64,000 nt of DNA from Pseudonocardia sp. DSM 110487 (lineage in GTDB: Bacteria; Actinomycetota; Actinomycetes; Mycobacteriales; Pseudonocardiaceae). The position numbers were made by a program, and so were the translations under genes. The notes beneath the pieces were generated by a model, which searched no databases, was not told where the DNA came from, and was given only the letters and a program-made list of their open reading frames with translations. Location of the stretch: assembly GCF_019468565.1 (NCBI RefSeq), contig NZ_CP080521.1, positions 2,108,001 to 2,172,000 of the forward strand, read 5' to 3'. Below, in pieces: positions 57,032 through 64,000 of this stretch. The first letter of the stretch is position 1; each line of letters opens with the position of its first letter.

Positions 57032-58249
57032 ATGTCCGCGGATCCAGCGCAGAATCCGATTCAGGCCCGGGAACACGCCGGCTGGGTGGCGCCGCTCGCA
57101 TGGTCGTCGGTGGCGCTCGAGGGCTTCGACCTGGTCGTGTTGGGCGTCGTCCTGTCGCCCATGCTCCGTGACGGCGTCTGGGGGCTCACTCCGAACACCG
57201 GGGCGCTGATCTCGTCGGTGGGGCTCGTCGGCGTGATGGTCGGGGCGATCGCGATCGGCACCGTCACCGACATCATCGGCCGCCGCCGGGCGATGTTGTA
57301 CACCGTCATCGGCTTCTCGGTGCTCACGCTGCTGTGCGCCGTCGCGCCGGACCCGTGGACGTTCGGCCTGCTGCGCTTCCTCGCCGGGCTCGGGCTGGGC
57401 GGCGTGCTCCCGGTGGCGATCGCACTGGTCAACGAGTACGCCCGCGTCGGGAAGGGTGGCGGCGCAACGACCGTGCTGATGACCGGTTACCACGTCGGCG
57501 CCGTGATCACCGCACTGCTCGGGATCGTCGTCATCCCGGCGCTGGGCTGGAGGGCGATGTTCGTGATCGGCGCGCTGCCGGCGCTCGTGCTGGTGCCGCT
57601 GATCCTCCGGTACCTGCCGGAGTCGGAGTCGTTCCTCCAGGACACGGCGCGCGAGCGGCACAACCCGATCGCGATCCTGTTCGGCGGCGGGTACCTGCGC
57701 GCCACGATCGCGTTCTGGGTGACCTCGTTCATGGGCCTGCTGCTCGTCTACGGCCTGAACACGTGGCTGCCCGAGATCATGCGGTCGGCCGGGTACGAGC
57801 TGGGCGCGGCACTCGCACTGCTGCTCGTGCTGAACGTCGGCGCGATCCTCGGCCTGCTGGTCGCGGGCCAGGTCGCCAACCGGATCGGCGTGCGGCCCGC
57901 CGTGCTCGGCTGGTTCACGGCCGCGGCGCTGTTCCTCGCCCTGCTGAGCGTCCGGCTGCCCGGGATCGGCGTGTACGTCGGGGTGCTGCTCGCCGGGGTG
58001 TTCGTGTTCAGCGCGCAGGTGCTCGTCTTCGCATACGTCGCCCAGCACTACCCGGCCGCGGCCCGCGGCACCGCGATCGGCGCCGCCAGCGGCGTGGGCC
58101 GCCTCGGCGCAATCTCCGGTCCGCTGATCGGTGGTGCGCTCCTCACGGCGGGCATCGCCTACCCGTGGGGCTTCTACGTGTTCGCTGTGGTGGCCGCGAT
58201 CGGCGCGGTCTCGGTCGCCGCCGTCGGCGCCACGAGGGCCTCCGCGTGA
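57032..58249 (+). CDS. MFS transporter of the aromatic-acid:H+ symporter type
   Basis: 405 aa, twelve helices. The loop 2-3 motif GTVTDIIGRRRAM and the D in LEGFDLVVLGVVLSPM in helix 1 are signatures of the AAHS family (PcaK, BenK), which import benzoate-type acids. The last codons overlap the GTG of the decarboxylase (58246-58249), linking uptake with ThDP-dependent decarboxylation of a 2-oxo aromatic acid. Confidence 0.88.
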   Translation: MSADPAQNPIQAREHAGWVAPLAWSSVALEGFDLVVLGVVLSPMLRDGVWGLTPNTGALISSVGLVGVMVGAIAIGTVTDIIGRRRAMLYTVIGFSVLTLLCAVAPDPWTFGLLRFLAGLGLGGVLPVAIALVNEYARVGKGGGATTVLMTGYHVGAVITALLGIVVIPALGWRAMFVIGALPALVLVPLILRYLPESESFLQDTARERHNPIAILFGGGYLRATIAFWVTSFMGLLLVYGLNTWLPEIMRSAGYELGAALALLLVLNVGAILGLLVAGQVANRIGVRPAVLGWFTAAALFLALLSVRLPGIGVYVGVLLAGVFVFSAQVLVFAYVAQHYPAAARGTAIGAASGVGRLGAISGPLIGGALLTAGIAYPWGFYVFAVVAAIGAVSVAAVGATRASA

Positions 58250-59835
58250 CCCGCACCGTCCGGGACGCCACGTTCGACGTCCTGCGCCGCCACCAGCTCA
58301 CCACGATCTTCGCGAACCCCGGTTCGACCGAGATCGCGTTCCTCACCGACCTGCCAGACGACATCGCGTTCGTCCTCGCGCTGCACGAGGGCTCCGTTGT
58401 CGGCATGGCGACGGGATGGGCGACGGCGCTGGACCGGCCCGCGTTGGTCAACCTGCACACCACTGCCGGGCTGGGCAACGCGGTCGGGGCGCTGGCGACG
58501 GCCCGGGTCAACCGCGTGCCGCTCGTGGTGTTGATCGGCCAGCAGGACCGGCGCCACCTCGCGCTGCACCCCTTCCTCGCGGGGGAGCTCGAAGGGCTGG
58601 CCGGGAACTACCCGGTCTGGGTGCGCACGCCTGCGCGGCCGCAGGACGTGCCCGGCGCGGTGGCACGGGCCTGGCACGAGGCGCGCACCGGCCGCGGACC
58701 GGCGCTGGTGATCGTGCCGAGCGACGACTGGTCGGCCCCGGCCGAGGACGCGCGGATACCCGCCCCCGCGGTGCTGCACCGAGCGGACGCCGTCGACCCG
58801 GCCGTCGTCGACGAGCTCGCCGCCATGGTGGCCGGGTCGGCGTCGCCTGCGCTCGTGGTGGGGGCGGACGCCGACGACGCCGAGACATGGCGCGCGCTCG
58901 TCCGGCTCGCGGAGCGGCTGCGCTGTCCCGTGTGGCAGGAGCCGTTCGCAGCCCGCGCGGGCTTCCCGCAGGATCATCCGCAGTTCGCGGGGCACCTGCC
59001 CGCCGGGCGGGCCGGCCTGCGCGAGGCGCTCGCGGGCCACGACCTCGTGCTCGCGGTCGGCGCACCGGTGTTCCGGCAGTACCCGTACGAGGAGGGGCCG
59101 CTCGTCGTCGCGGGCACGGCGGTCGCGCTCGTCACCGACGACCCGGAGGACGCGCACCACAGTCCGGCCGATGTCGCGGTGCTCGCGAACCCCGCCGCGG
59201 TCTGCGCGCTGCTCGCCGCGCGGGTTCCGGAGCGGCCGGACGTCACGCCGCCCGCCGTCTCCCGTGCCTCGGCGCCCGCCGAGCCGAGCGACGGCGAGCC
59301 ACTGCGCGCCGCGCACGTGATGGCGGCGCTCGCCGCGCGCGTCGCCGCCGAGACCGTGATCGTCGAGGAGACGCCGTCCAGCCGCCCCGACCTGCACCGG
59401 CTCCTGCCCGCCCGTAGCCCGCTCGGGTTCCTCAGCGCCGCAATGGGCGGGCTGGGGTTCGCGCTGCCCGCCGCGATCGGAGTGCGGATGGCGGCTCCCG
59501 GCCGCCCGGTGGTGGCGGTGGTCGGCGACGGGTCGTCGCTCTACGGGATCCAGGCGCTGTGGAGCGCCGCGCACTACGGCGTCGGCGTCCTGTTCGTGGT
59601 GCTCGCCAACGGCCGCTACGCGATCATGGACCGGCTTGCGGAGCAACGCGGGGGCAAGCCGCCGTGGCCGGCGTTCGAGGAGGTCAGTGTGGGCGGGCTC
59701 GCCGAGTCGCTCGGCTGCCCGGCCCGCCGCGTCACCGATCACGCCGGGCTCGTCGGGGCGCTCGACGAGGTGGTGCCCACGTTGGGCGAGCGGTCGCGGC
59801 CGCTCGTGCTGGAGGTGGCGGTCGAGCCGGGCTGA
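58246..59835 (+). CDS. mdlC: Benzoylformate-decarboxylase-like ThDP enzyme
   Basis: 529 aa, three ThDP domains. NPGST with Ser27, the ThDP-activating Glu48 (LALHEGS) and His71 (NLHTTAGLG) match the benzoylformate decarboxylase active site (Ser26, Glu47, His70). A DDW motif (PSDDWSAP) is also shared. The C-terminal ThDP/Mg motif is GDGSSLYGIQALW...ANGRYAI. The second catalytic His (His281 of the Pseudomonas enzyme, in FRYH) is replaced: here GAPVFRQYPYEEG puts Tyr279 at that place. It probably decarboxylates phenylglyoxylate-like acids, perhaps with altered rate or product. Cotranscribed with the MFS gene. Confidence 0.83.
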   Translation: MTRTVRDATFDVLRRHQLTTIFANPGSTEIAFLTDLPDDIAFVLALHEGSVVGMATGWATALDRPALVNLHTTAGLGNAVGALATARVNRVPLVVLIGQQDRRHLALHPFLAGELEGLAGNYPVWVRTPARPQDVPGAVARAWHEARTGRGPALVIVPSDDWSAPAEDARIPAPAVLHRADAVDPAVVDELAAMVAGSASPALVVGADADDAETWRALVRLAERLRCPVWQEPFAARAGFPQDHPQFAGHLPAGRAGLREALAGHDLVLAVGAPVFRQYPYEEGPLVVAGTAVALVTDDPEDAHHSPADVAVLANPAAVCALLAARVPERPDVTPPAVSRASAPAEPSDGEPLRAAHVMAALAARVAAETVIVEETPSSRPDLHRLLPARSPLGFLSAAMGGLGFALPAAIGVRMAAPGRPVVAVVGDGSSLYGIQALWSAAHYGVGVLFVVLANGRYAIMDRLAEQRGGKPPWPAFEEVSVGGLAESLGCPARRVTDHAGLVGALDEVVPTLGERSRPLVLEVAVEPG

Positions 59836-59840
59836 AACTG

Positions 59841-59868
59841 CGTACCTTGTATTCGGTACGGCGTACGC
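59841..59868. promoter_or_regulatory. GTAC-type palindromes before the NmrA gene
   Basis: CGTACC-N8-GGTACG (59841-59860) is followed directly by GCGTACGC (59861-59868), 15 bp before the gene start, overlapping the probable promoter. It is a candidate repressor operator; the regulator is not visible nearby. Confidence 0.5.
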
Positions 59869-59883
59869 GCTAGCCTTCCGGTC

Positions 59884-60684
59884 ATGATCCTGGTGACGGG
59901 GGCGACGGGGAACATCGGGCGGCTGGTCGTCGACGAGCTGCTCGCGGCCGGGGCGACGGACATCCGAGCGCTGACGAACAACCCGGAGAAGGCGGCGCTG
60001 CCGCCGGAGGTCGAGGTCGTGCGCGGCTACCTCGGCCGCGTCGAGACGCTCCACGGGGTGTTCGACGGCGTCGAGAAGATGTACCTCGCCCCGCTGGAGG
60101 CGACGGTCCGCGAGGTCACGACGCTGGCCGCGAAGGCGGGCGTGCGGCACATCGTCGACGTGTCCGGCCCCAAGGACTCCTGGTGGGCGCCGGTCGCCAC
60201 CGCCGTCGAGGAGTCGGGCGTCGCCTGGACGCACCTGTCGCCGGGCGAGTTCATGGACAACTCACTGATGTGGGCCGAGCAGATCCGGACCACCGGGCAG
60301 GTGCGGGACGGCTACCCGGACTCCGCGAACGCCCAGATCGATCTCGGCGACATCGCCGCCGTCGCGGCCGTGGCGCTGCTCGAGGACGGGCACGCCGGGA
60401 AGGAGTACCTGCTCACCGGGCCCGAGACGCTCACTCGCGCCGAGAAGGTGCGGCAGATCGGCGAGGCACTCGGGCGCGAGATCCCGTACATCACACTGGA
60501 CCACGACGACGCCGTCGCCGCACTGGAACCGTCGATGGGAGAGTTCGCGCGGTGGTACGTCGAGGGGATGCGCGACCTCACCGAGCACCCGCAGCAGGCC
60601 AACCGGGTCGTCGAGGACGTCACCGGGCGGCCCGCGACCACCTTCGCGCAGTGGGCGCGGAGGAGGGTCGACGAGTTCCGATGA
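59884..60684 (+). CDS. NmrA-like NAD(P)-binding protein (atypical SDR)
   Basis: 266 aa. Rossmann N terminus MILVTGATGNIGRLVVDELLAAG (GxxGxxG) and the NmrA-like ALTNNPEKAALPPEVEVVRGYL. A catalytic YxxxK motif is absent at the usual place (DVSGPKDSWW), typical of atypical SDRs that sense redox cofactors or reduce quinones. The ATG is the first codon after a palindromic promoter. Standalone. Confidence 0.85.
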   Translation: MILVTGATGNIGRLVVDELLAAGATDIRALTNNPEKAALPPEVEVVRGYLGRVETLHGVFDGVEKMYLAPLEATVREVTTLAAKAGVRHIVDVSGPKDSWWAPVATAVEESGVAWTHLSPGEFMDNSLMWAEQIRTTGQVRDGYPDSANAQIDLGDIAAVAAVALLEDGHAGKEYLLTGPETLTRAEKVRQIGEALGREIPYITLDHDDAVAALEPSMGEFARWYVEGMRDLTEHPQQANRVVEDVTGRPATTFAQWARRRVDEFR

Positions 60685-60713
60685 GTCCGCCGGTTCGTCG
60701 CGGTCGGTAGAGC

Positions 60714-61517
60714 ATGACAATCGCACCGGTCAACGGCCTGCAGCTCTACTACGAGGAGCACGGCAGCGGCCATCCACTGGTGCTGCTGCACGGCGGGCTG
60801 CACACGATAGGCCTGTCGTTCGGGGCGCTGCTCCCGCGCCTCGCCGCCTCCCACCGGGTGATCGCGGTGGAGCTGCAGGGCCACGGGCGCACGGCCGACA
60901 TCGACCGGGTGCCGACCTACCCGGACCTCGCCGACGACGTCGTCGCCCTGCTCGACCACCTCGGCATCGAGCGGGCCGACGTGTTCGGGTTCAGCCTCGG
61001 CGGCCTGGTCGCGACCGAGCTGGGCCTGCGGCACCCGACCCGGGTCGACCGGCTGGTGCTGGCCGCGACCCACTACCGGCCGGAGGGCTACCACGACTTC
61101 TCCGACCCGGCCTCGGTGCGCATGCCCACGCAGGCGGAGTTCGCCGAGATGGAGCAGGAGTACCGGCGCCAGGCGCCCGACCCGGACCACTGGGACGACT
61201 TCGCCGCGAAGCTGAACGGCATCGTGCACACCGCCCCCGGGTGGTCCGCCGACGACATGCGAAGGATCGCCGCGCCCGTGCTGCTCGTGATCGGCGACAC
61301 CGACTTCGTCCGCATCGAGCACGCCGCCGAGATGCTCGAGCTCATTCCGGACGCCCAGCTCGCCGTGCTCCCGGGGACCCGCCACACCGAGCTGATGCTC
61401 CGCGCCGACGTGCTGGCACCGCTGGTGGAGCACTTCCTCACCTCTGGGGGGTCGAGAGTGGATACGCGCGCCATGGCGCGCGTATCCACTCACGAGGCAG
61501 TCAGTCGCGGAGCCTGA
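60714..61517 (+). CDS. Alpha/beta hydrolase
   Basis: 267 aa. HGGLH oxyanion region near 26, nucleophile Ser94 in FGFSLGG, acid in VIGDTDFVRIEH and His in LPGTRHTEL complete the triad. The last about 20 codons (SRVDTRAMARVSTHEAVSRGA) are encoded by and beyond a 36-bp palindrome and are not family-like, so the original stop was probably displaced. It overlaps the end of the convergent protease gene by 17 bp. Confidence 0.88.
   Translation: MTIAPVNGLQLYYEEHGSGHPLVLLHGGLHTIGLSFGALLPRLAASHRVIAVELQGHGRTADIDRVPTYPDLADDVVALLDHLGIERADVFGFSLGGLVATELGLRHPTRVDRLVLAATHYRPEGYHDFSDPASVRMPTQAEFAEMEQEYRRQAPDPDHWDDFAAKLNGIVHTAPGWSADDMRRIAAPVLLVIGDTDFVRIEHAAEMLELIPDAQLAVLPGTRHTELMLRADVLAPLVEHFLTSGGSRVDTRAMARVSTHEAVSRGA
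61456..61491. repeat. 36-bp perfect palindrome at the end of the hydrolase gene
   Basis: The half GAGTGGATACGCGCGCCA is followed at once by its exact reverse complement, with no loop, centred at 61473/61474. It sits between the convergent hydrolase and protease genes, 26 bp before the hydrolase stop and 10 bp beyond the protease stop. It could serve as a terminator for the protease gene or be a mobile palindromic unit. Confidence 0.75.
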
Positions 61518-62307
61518 ACGGTTCCCTGCCTGGCACAAGCGCCACGTGGCCGATCCCGCCGTATGCGTTCGCGTAGTCGAGCGCGTGAGCGAGGTCGGTG
61601 ACGCCGTTGGTGGCGCTGCCGTCCGTGAACAGGGTGGAGAGCACGCCGAAGGCGCGGCCGGCACCGTCGAGGTAGCCGCTGCCGGAGTCGCCGGGGCGGC
61701 CGGGGGGCCGGGTCTCCACCCGGTGGGCGAGCCCGCCGCCGCTCGTGCCGAGGCTGCGGCCCTGCTTGACGCTCGTGGCGCCGGTCTGCGGCTGGTAGCT
61801 GACCACCGGCTCGCCGAAGACCGTGCCGTCGGTGTCCAACCCGATGGGACCGCCGAACACCGGAACGGTGGGATCGACGCGCGGGACGTCGGCCGCGTCC
61901 AGCTCGACGAGGGCGAAGTCGTTGTGCAGGCACAGTCCGGGGTCCGACTCGCCTCGCTGCTGCATGGTGCCCCACGAGGTGTAGGCGAGGCGGCCCGACG
62001 CGCGGGAACCGTCTTTGCCGACGATCGTCACGCCGGTGCCGAGCGGGAGCGTCGGCTCCTTGCAGCCGGAGAGGCCCATCGACTCGCTCGCGCCCGCGCA
62101 GTGCGCCGCATACGCGAGATACGTCGCGTCGTCGCCCGTGAAGACGAACGCCGCCGTGCAGGAGCTCGTCACGCGGTCGTCCACCGGGCTGATCATCAGC
62201 ACGCCCGGTGTGATCGTGGCGGCGGCGGGTGCGGCCTGCGCCGGGCTGCCGACGAGTGCCAACGCCGCCACGGCGATGCCGAGCACGGCGACACGGCGAA
62301 AGACCAC
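61501..62307 (-). CDS. Secreted chymotrypsin-like (S1) serine protease
   Basis: 268-aa precursor. Signal peptide VAVLGIAVAALALVGSPAQAA (cleavage about 25). Triad: His69 (LAYAAHC), Asp130 (HNDFALVEL) and Ser208 (GDSGSG). Cysteines at 50, 70, 82 and 126 could form two disulfides. It lacks an obvious propeptide, which is compact for the family. Start GTG at 62307. It acts outside the cell, probably scavenging protein; specificity is not predictable. Confidence 0.87.
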   Translation of the reverse strand: MVFRRVAVLGIAVAALALVGSPAQAAPAAATITPGVLMISPVDDRVTSSCTAAFVFTGDDATYLAYAAHCAGASESMGLSGCKEPTLPLGTGVTIVGKDGSRASGRLAYTSWGTMQQRGESDPGLCLHNDFALVELDAADVPRVDPTVPVFGGPIGLDTDGTVFGEPVVSYQPQTGATSVKQGRSLGTSGGGLAHRVETRPPGRPGDSGSGYLDGAGRAFGVLSTLFTDGSATNGVTDLAHALDYANAYGGIGHVALVPGREPFRLRD

Positions 62308-62495
62308 GGATCAGCTCCCCGTCGGACGGCGGACGCGGCGAGCGTAGATCGACTTCTTGACCTGCGCCGTCCTTGTCGCGCGACGGGGTGACGGGGACCG
62401 CGCTGATGGTGCACAGGAGGTGTCTGGGAGGCTGGGTGGGCTCCCCGGCATGCAGCCACGCGCTCCATCGGGCGAGCGCGACCGAGAGGACTGCA

Positions 62496-63101
62496 TTGTC
62501 GGACGTCCTGACCGTGTGCGACGCGGTCCTGCGCAGCTCATGGCTGCTGCCGATACTCGTCGTGATGATCGCGGTCGACGCGCCGTTCCCGGTCCTGCCC
62601 AGCGAGACCATCCTGATGTCCGCGGCCACCACCGCGTTCGGTGGCGGTGACGCGGGGATGGTGTTCGGGCTGTTCGTCGCCGCGCTCGCCGGTTCCGTGC
62701 TCGGTGACGCCGTGGTCTTCTGGCTCGGCCGCTGCTCGCACAAGCTGCTGTCCCGCACCGTCGACACCGAGTACGAGGTGTCGGCGTGGGTGCGTCGGCA
62801 CATGCTGCGCAGTCCCGGCATTGCGCTGGTCGGGGCCCGGTTCGTGCCCGGTGGGCGACTGGTGAGCACCGCGGCCGCCGGACGCTTCGGCCTGCCGGTG
62901 CGCCGCTTCCTGCCCTGGTCGATCGTGAGCTCGGCGGCGTGGAGCGTCTACATGCTGCTGATCGGGCTGGCGCTCGGTCCGGTCACCGGGGGCGACCCGC
63001 TGCTCAGCCTGTTCGCCGGCGTGGGGATGGCAGTGCTCACGGCCGTGGGGTTCGCCGTGGTGTCGAAGCTGCGTCGCAACCGGGTCGCTGCGGCCTCCTG
63101 A
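62496..63101 (+). CDS. DedA family membrane protein
   Basis: 201 aa from the TTG at 62496, which has GAGAGGA upstream; ATG codons further up (62373, 62406) would add a non-family N terminus. DedA features: the entry helix segment DAPFPVLPSETILMSAATTAFGGG, then GARFVPGGRLVSTAAAGRFGLPVRRFLPWSIVSSAAW with the conserved Arg-Pro-Gly-Gly-Arg-like motif, and terminal helices. DedA proteins flip phospholipid or lipid-carrier molecules. Confidence 0.85.
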   Translation: MSDVLTVCDAVLRSSWLLPILVVMIAVDAPFPVLPSETILMSAATTAFGGGDAGMVFGLFVAALAGSVLGDAVVFWLGRCSHKLLSRTVDTEYEVSAWVRRHMLRSPGIALVGARFVPGGRLVSTAAAGRFGLPVRRFLPWSIVSSAAWSVYMLLIGLALGPVTGGDPLLSLFAGVGMAVLTAVGFAVVSKLRRNRVAAAS

Positions 63102-63105
63102 ACCG

Positions 63106-63170
63106 AGAGCGCTGCTCTTGACACGCGCCACCCTTTCTGGTGCGCTGTTCCTTGACAAGAGCAGTGCTCT
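63106..63170. promoter_or_regulatory. Twin AGAGC-N3-GCTCT operators before the Ddn-like gene
   Basis: AGAGCGCTGCTCT (63106-63118) and AGAGCAGTGCTCT (63158-63170) are palindromes 52 bp apart. Between them lie TTGACA hexamers (-35-like) and a GCGCCACC/GGTGCGC hairpin. Start of the Ddn-like gene is 23 bp past the second site. The arrangement suits a TetR-family repressor encoded elsewhere. Confidence 0.6.
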
Positions 63171-63192
63171 CGAATTGGATCAGGAGATCGCG

Positions 63193-63636
63193 ATGAACGC
63201 CCAGCGCTATGTCGAGGCCGGCCGCGGTACCGAGATGTTCAACACCGTGGTCCGCTGGCTCACCGCGCGCGGGCTGAGCCTCTTCGGCTCCCGGGTGCTC
63301 GCGGTGCGCGGCCGGAGCACAGGGGAGTGGCGGACCGTGCCGGTCAACCTGCTGACGCATGACGGCGCGCGGTACCTGGTGGCCCCGCGCGGCCACACCC
63401 AGTGGGTGCGCAACCTGCGAGCCGCGGGTGGGGCCGGGGAGTTGCGGCTCGGTAGGCGCACCGAGGCGTTCGTCGCCGACGAGCTGGCCGACGCCGACAA
63501 GCCCGATGTGCTGCGCGCGTACCTGCGGCGGTGGAAGTTCGAGGTCGGCGTGTTCTTCGACGGTGTCGACCACACCGCGTCCGACGAGACCCTGCTCGCG
63601 ATCGCCCCCGGCTACCCGGTCTTCCGGCTGCGCTGA
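63193..63636 (+). CDS. Deazaflavin (F420)-dependent nitroreductase-family protein (Ddn/DUF385)
   Basis: 147 aa, split-barrel flavin fold. FGSRVLAVRGRSTGEWRTVPVNLLTHDGARYLVAPRGHTQWVRNLRAAG is the F420-binding signature of Ddn-like proteins. The ATG at 63193 has CAGGAGATCG upstream; a longer frame from 63118 would cover the operators. It probably reduces quinones or xenobiotics with F420H2. Confidence 0.88.
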   Translation: MNAQRYVEAGRGTEMFNTVVRWLTARGLSLFGSRVLAVRGRSTGEWRTVPVNLLTHDGARYLVAPRGHTQWVRNLRAAGGAGELRLGRRTEAFVADELADADKPDVLRAYLRRWKFEVGVFFDGVDHTASDETLLAIAPGYPVFRLR

Positions 63637-63662
63637 AAGCCGGGAGAAGAAGATCAACCGGT

Positions 63663-63690
63663 GCCGGCGGAGGCTCCCCATTCCGCCGGC
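63663..63690 (+). terminator. Hairpin after the Ddn-like gene
   Basis: GCCGGCGG and CCGCCGGC form an 8-bp GC stem with a 12-nt loop, 27 bp past the stop. The 180 bp that follow, up to 63876, show no gene. Confidence 0.5.
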
Positions 63691-63876
63691 CCCGGTCATG
63701 GGGCTCAACGCGCGATCCCCGGGCGGGTTGCGGGTGGATCTTTTTCGTCCGTCGAGTGGGCGATCACGATCGGTGATCGGCTCACGACGAGATCCGCGCC
63801 GAACGGTCACCGCCGAACGACGGACGGGAACCATCCAACGCCTCACCGCGCGCCTATCCGGCGGGAAGCACACGGC

Positions 63877-64000
63877 CTAGCCACGGAGACGGCGCAGGCG
63901 AAGGGCCAGTTGGAGTTCCAGGGCCCGATCCGGCTTGTGCCAGTCCTCGCCGAGGAGGCCTGCGACCCGTTCCAGGCGTTGGGCCACCGTGTTGACGTGC
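63877..64000 (-). CDS. PucR-type transcriptional regulator, C-terminal end only
   Basis: The frame enters from the right edge and ends at TAG 63877-63879. Its last 40 residues, HVNTVAQRLERVAGLLGEDW followed by HKPDRALELQLALRLRRLRG, match the terminal HTH_30 domain of PucR-family regulators. The rest lies outside the window. Confidence 0.8.
   Translation of the reverse strand, partial: HVNTVAQRLERVAGLLGEDWHKPDRALELQLALRLRRLRG

Noticed and set aside
1..64000. CRISPR arrays, rRNA operons, complete insertion sequences or a biosynthetic gene cluster
   Set aside because: No regularly spaced repeats, no rRNA-like sequence, no intact transposase or megasynthase modules were seen on either strand.

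Overview
The window is about 64 kb of very GC-rich DNA. GTG starts are frequent, stop and start codons overlap by 4 bp (ATGA/GTGA) inside most operons, and regulators of the TetR, GntR, MarR, IclR, Lrp and ECF families are abundant. Together with F420-type (Ddn/DUF385) and DUF574 methyltransferase genes and an actinomycete-type iron box, this points to a soil actinobacterium, most likely Pseudonocardiaceae (Pseudonocardia-like). The genus is inference. It is a chromosomal region rich in transport and catabolic genes. I see no rRNA, CRISPR array, complete insertion sequence or secondary-metabolite megasynthase.

Layout. 0-1.2 kb: the 5' part of a 2-oxoacid dehydrogenase E1 alpha gene, divergent from an Lrp/AsnC regulator. 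1.3-6.4 kb: an ABC-2 exporter with its own TetR, an imine-reductase-like enzyme and a voltage-gated cation channel. 6.4-12 kb: a gene-poor stretch, VOC protein, DUF574 methyltransferase, lone ABC ATPase, and gamma-glutamyltransferase divergent from an NRAMP-fold transporter. 12-22 kb: a nine-gene operon (Dpp-type ABC importer plus two amidases, each behind a tiny AtzG/GatC-like partner), preceded by a cytosolic AmiC-like binding protein and a divergent MarR. 22-28.4 kb: a GntR-led operon of VOC protein, FAD oxidase, 2OG-Fe(II) oxygenase and an NMT1-type ABC importer. 28.5-39 kb: an orphan helical protein, then a regulator, sugar-type ABC importer, two related esterases (one lacking its serine), a SelA-like PLP enzyme and RidA, with a 164-bp palindromic element in the last gap.

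39-43.9 kb: tRNA-Pro and tRNA-Gly with signs of past integration (a duplicated tRNA 3' half, a frameshifted integrase tail), an aldo/keto reductase with a divergent TetR, a quinone oxidoreductase and a small unknown protein. 43.9-46.3 kb: a rifampicin-phosphotransferase-like enzyme. 46.4-53.3 kb: an operon behind a clear IdeR/DmdR iron box, containing an Opp-type ABC importer (one permease fused to its ATPase), a tandem ThuA-fold protein and an FmdE-like protein, which I read as a candidate iron or metallophore uptake system. 53.3-64 kb: tandem palindromes before a YCII/ECF42 sigma pair, a small secreted protein, DoxX, IclR, MFS transporter, benzoylformate-decarboxylase-like enzyme, NmrA protein, alpha/beta hydrolase, secreted serine protease, DedA protein, Ddn-like protein, and the end of a PucR regulator.

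The common theme is import plus degradation: several modules couple a dedicated ABC importer to a few hydrolases or oxidases and a local regulator. Substrates cannot be read from sequence alone.
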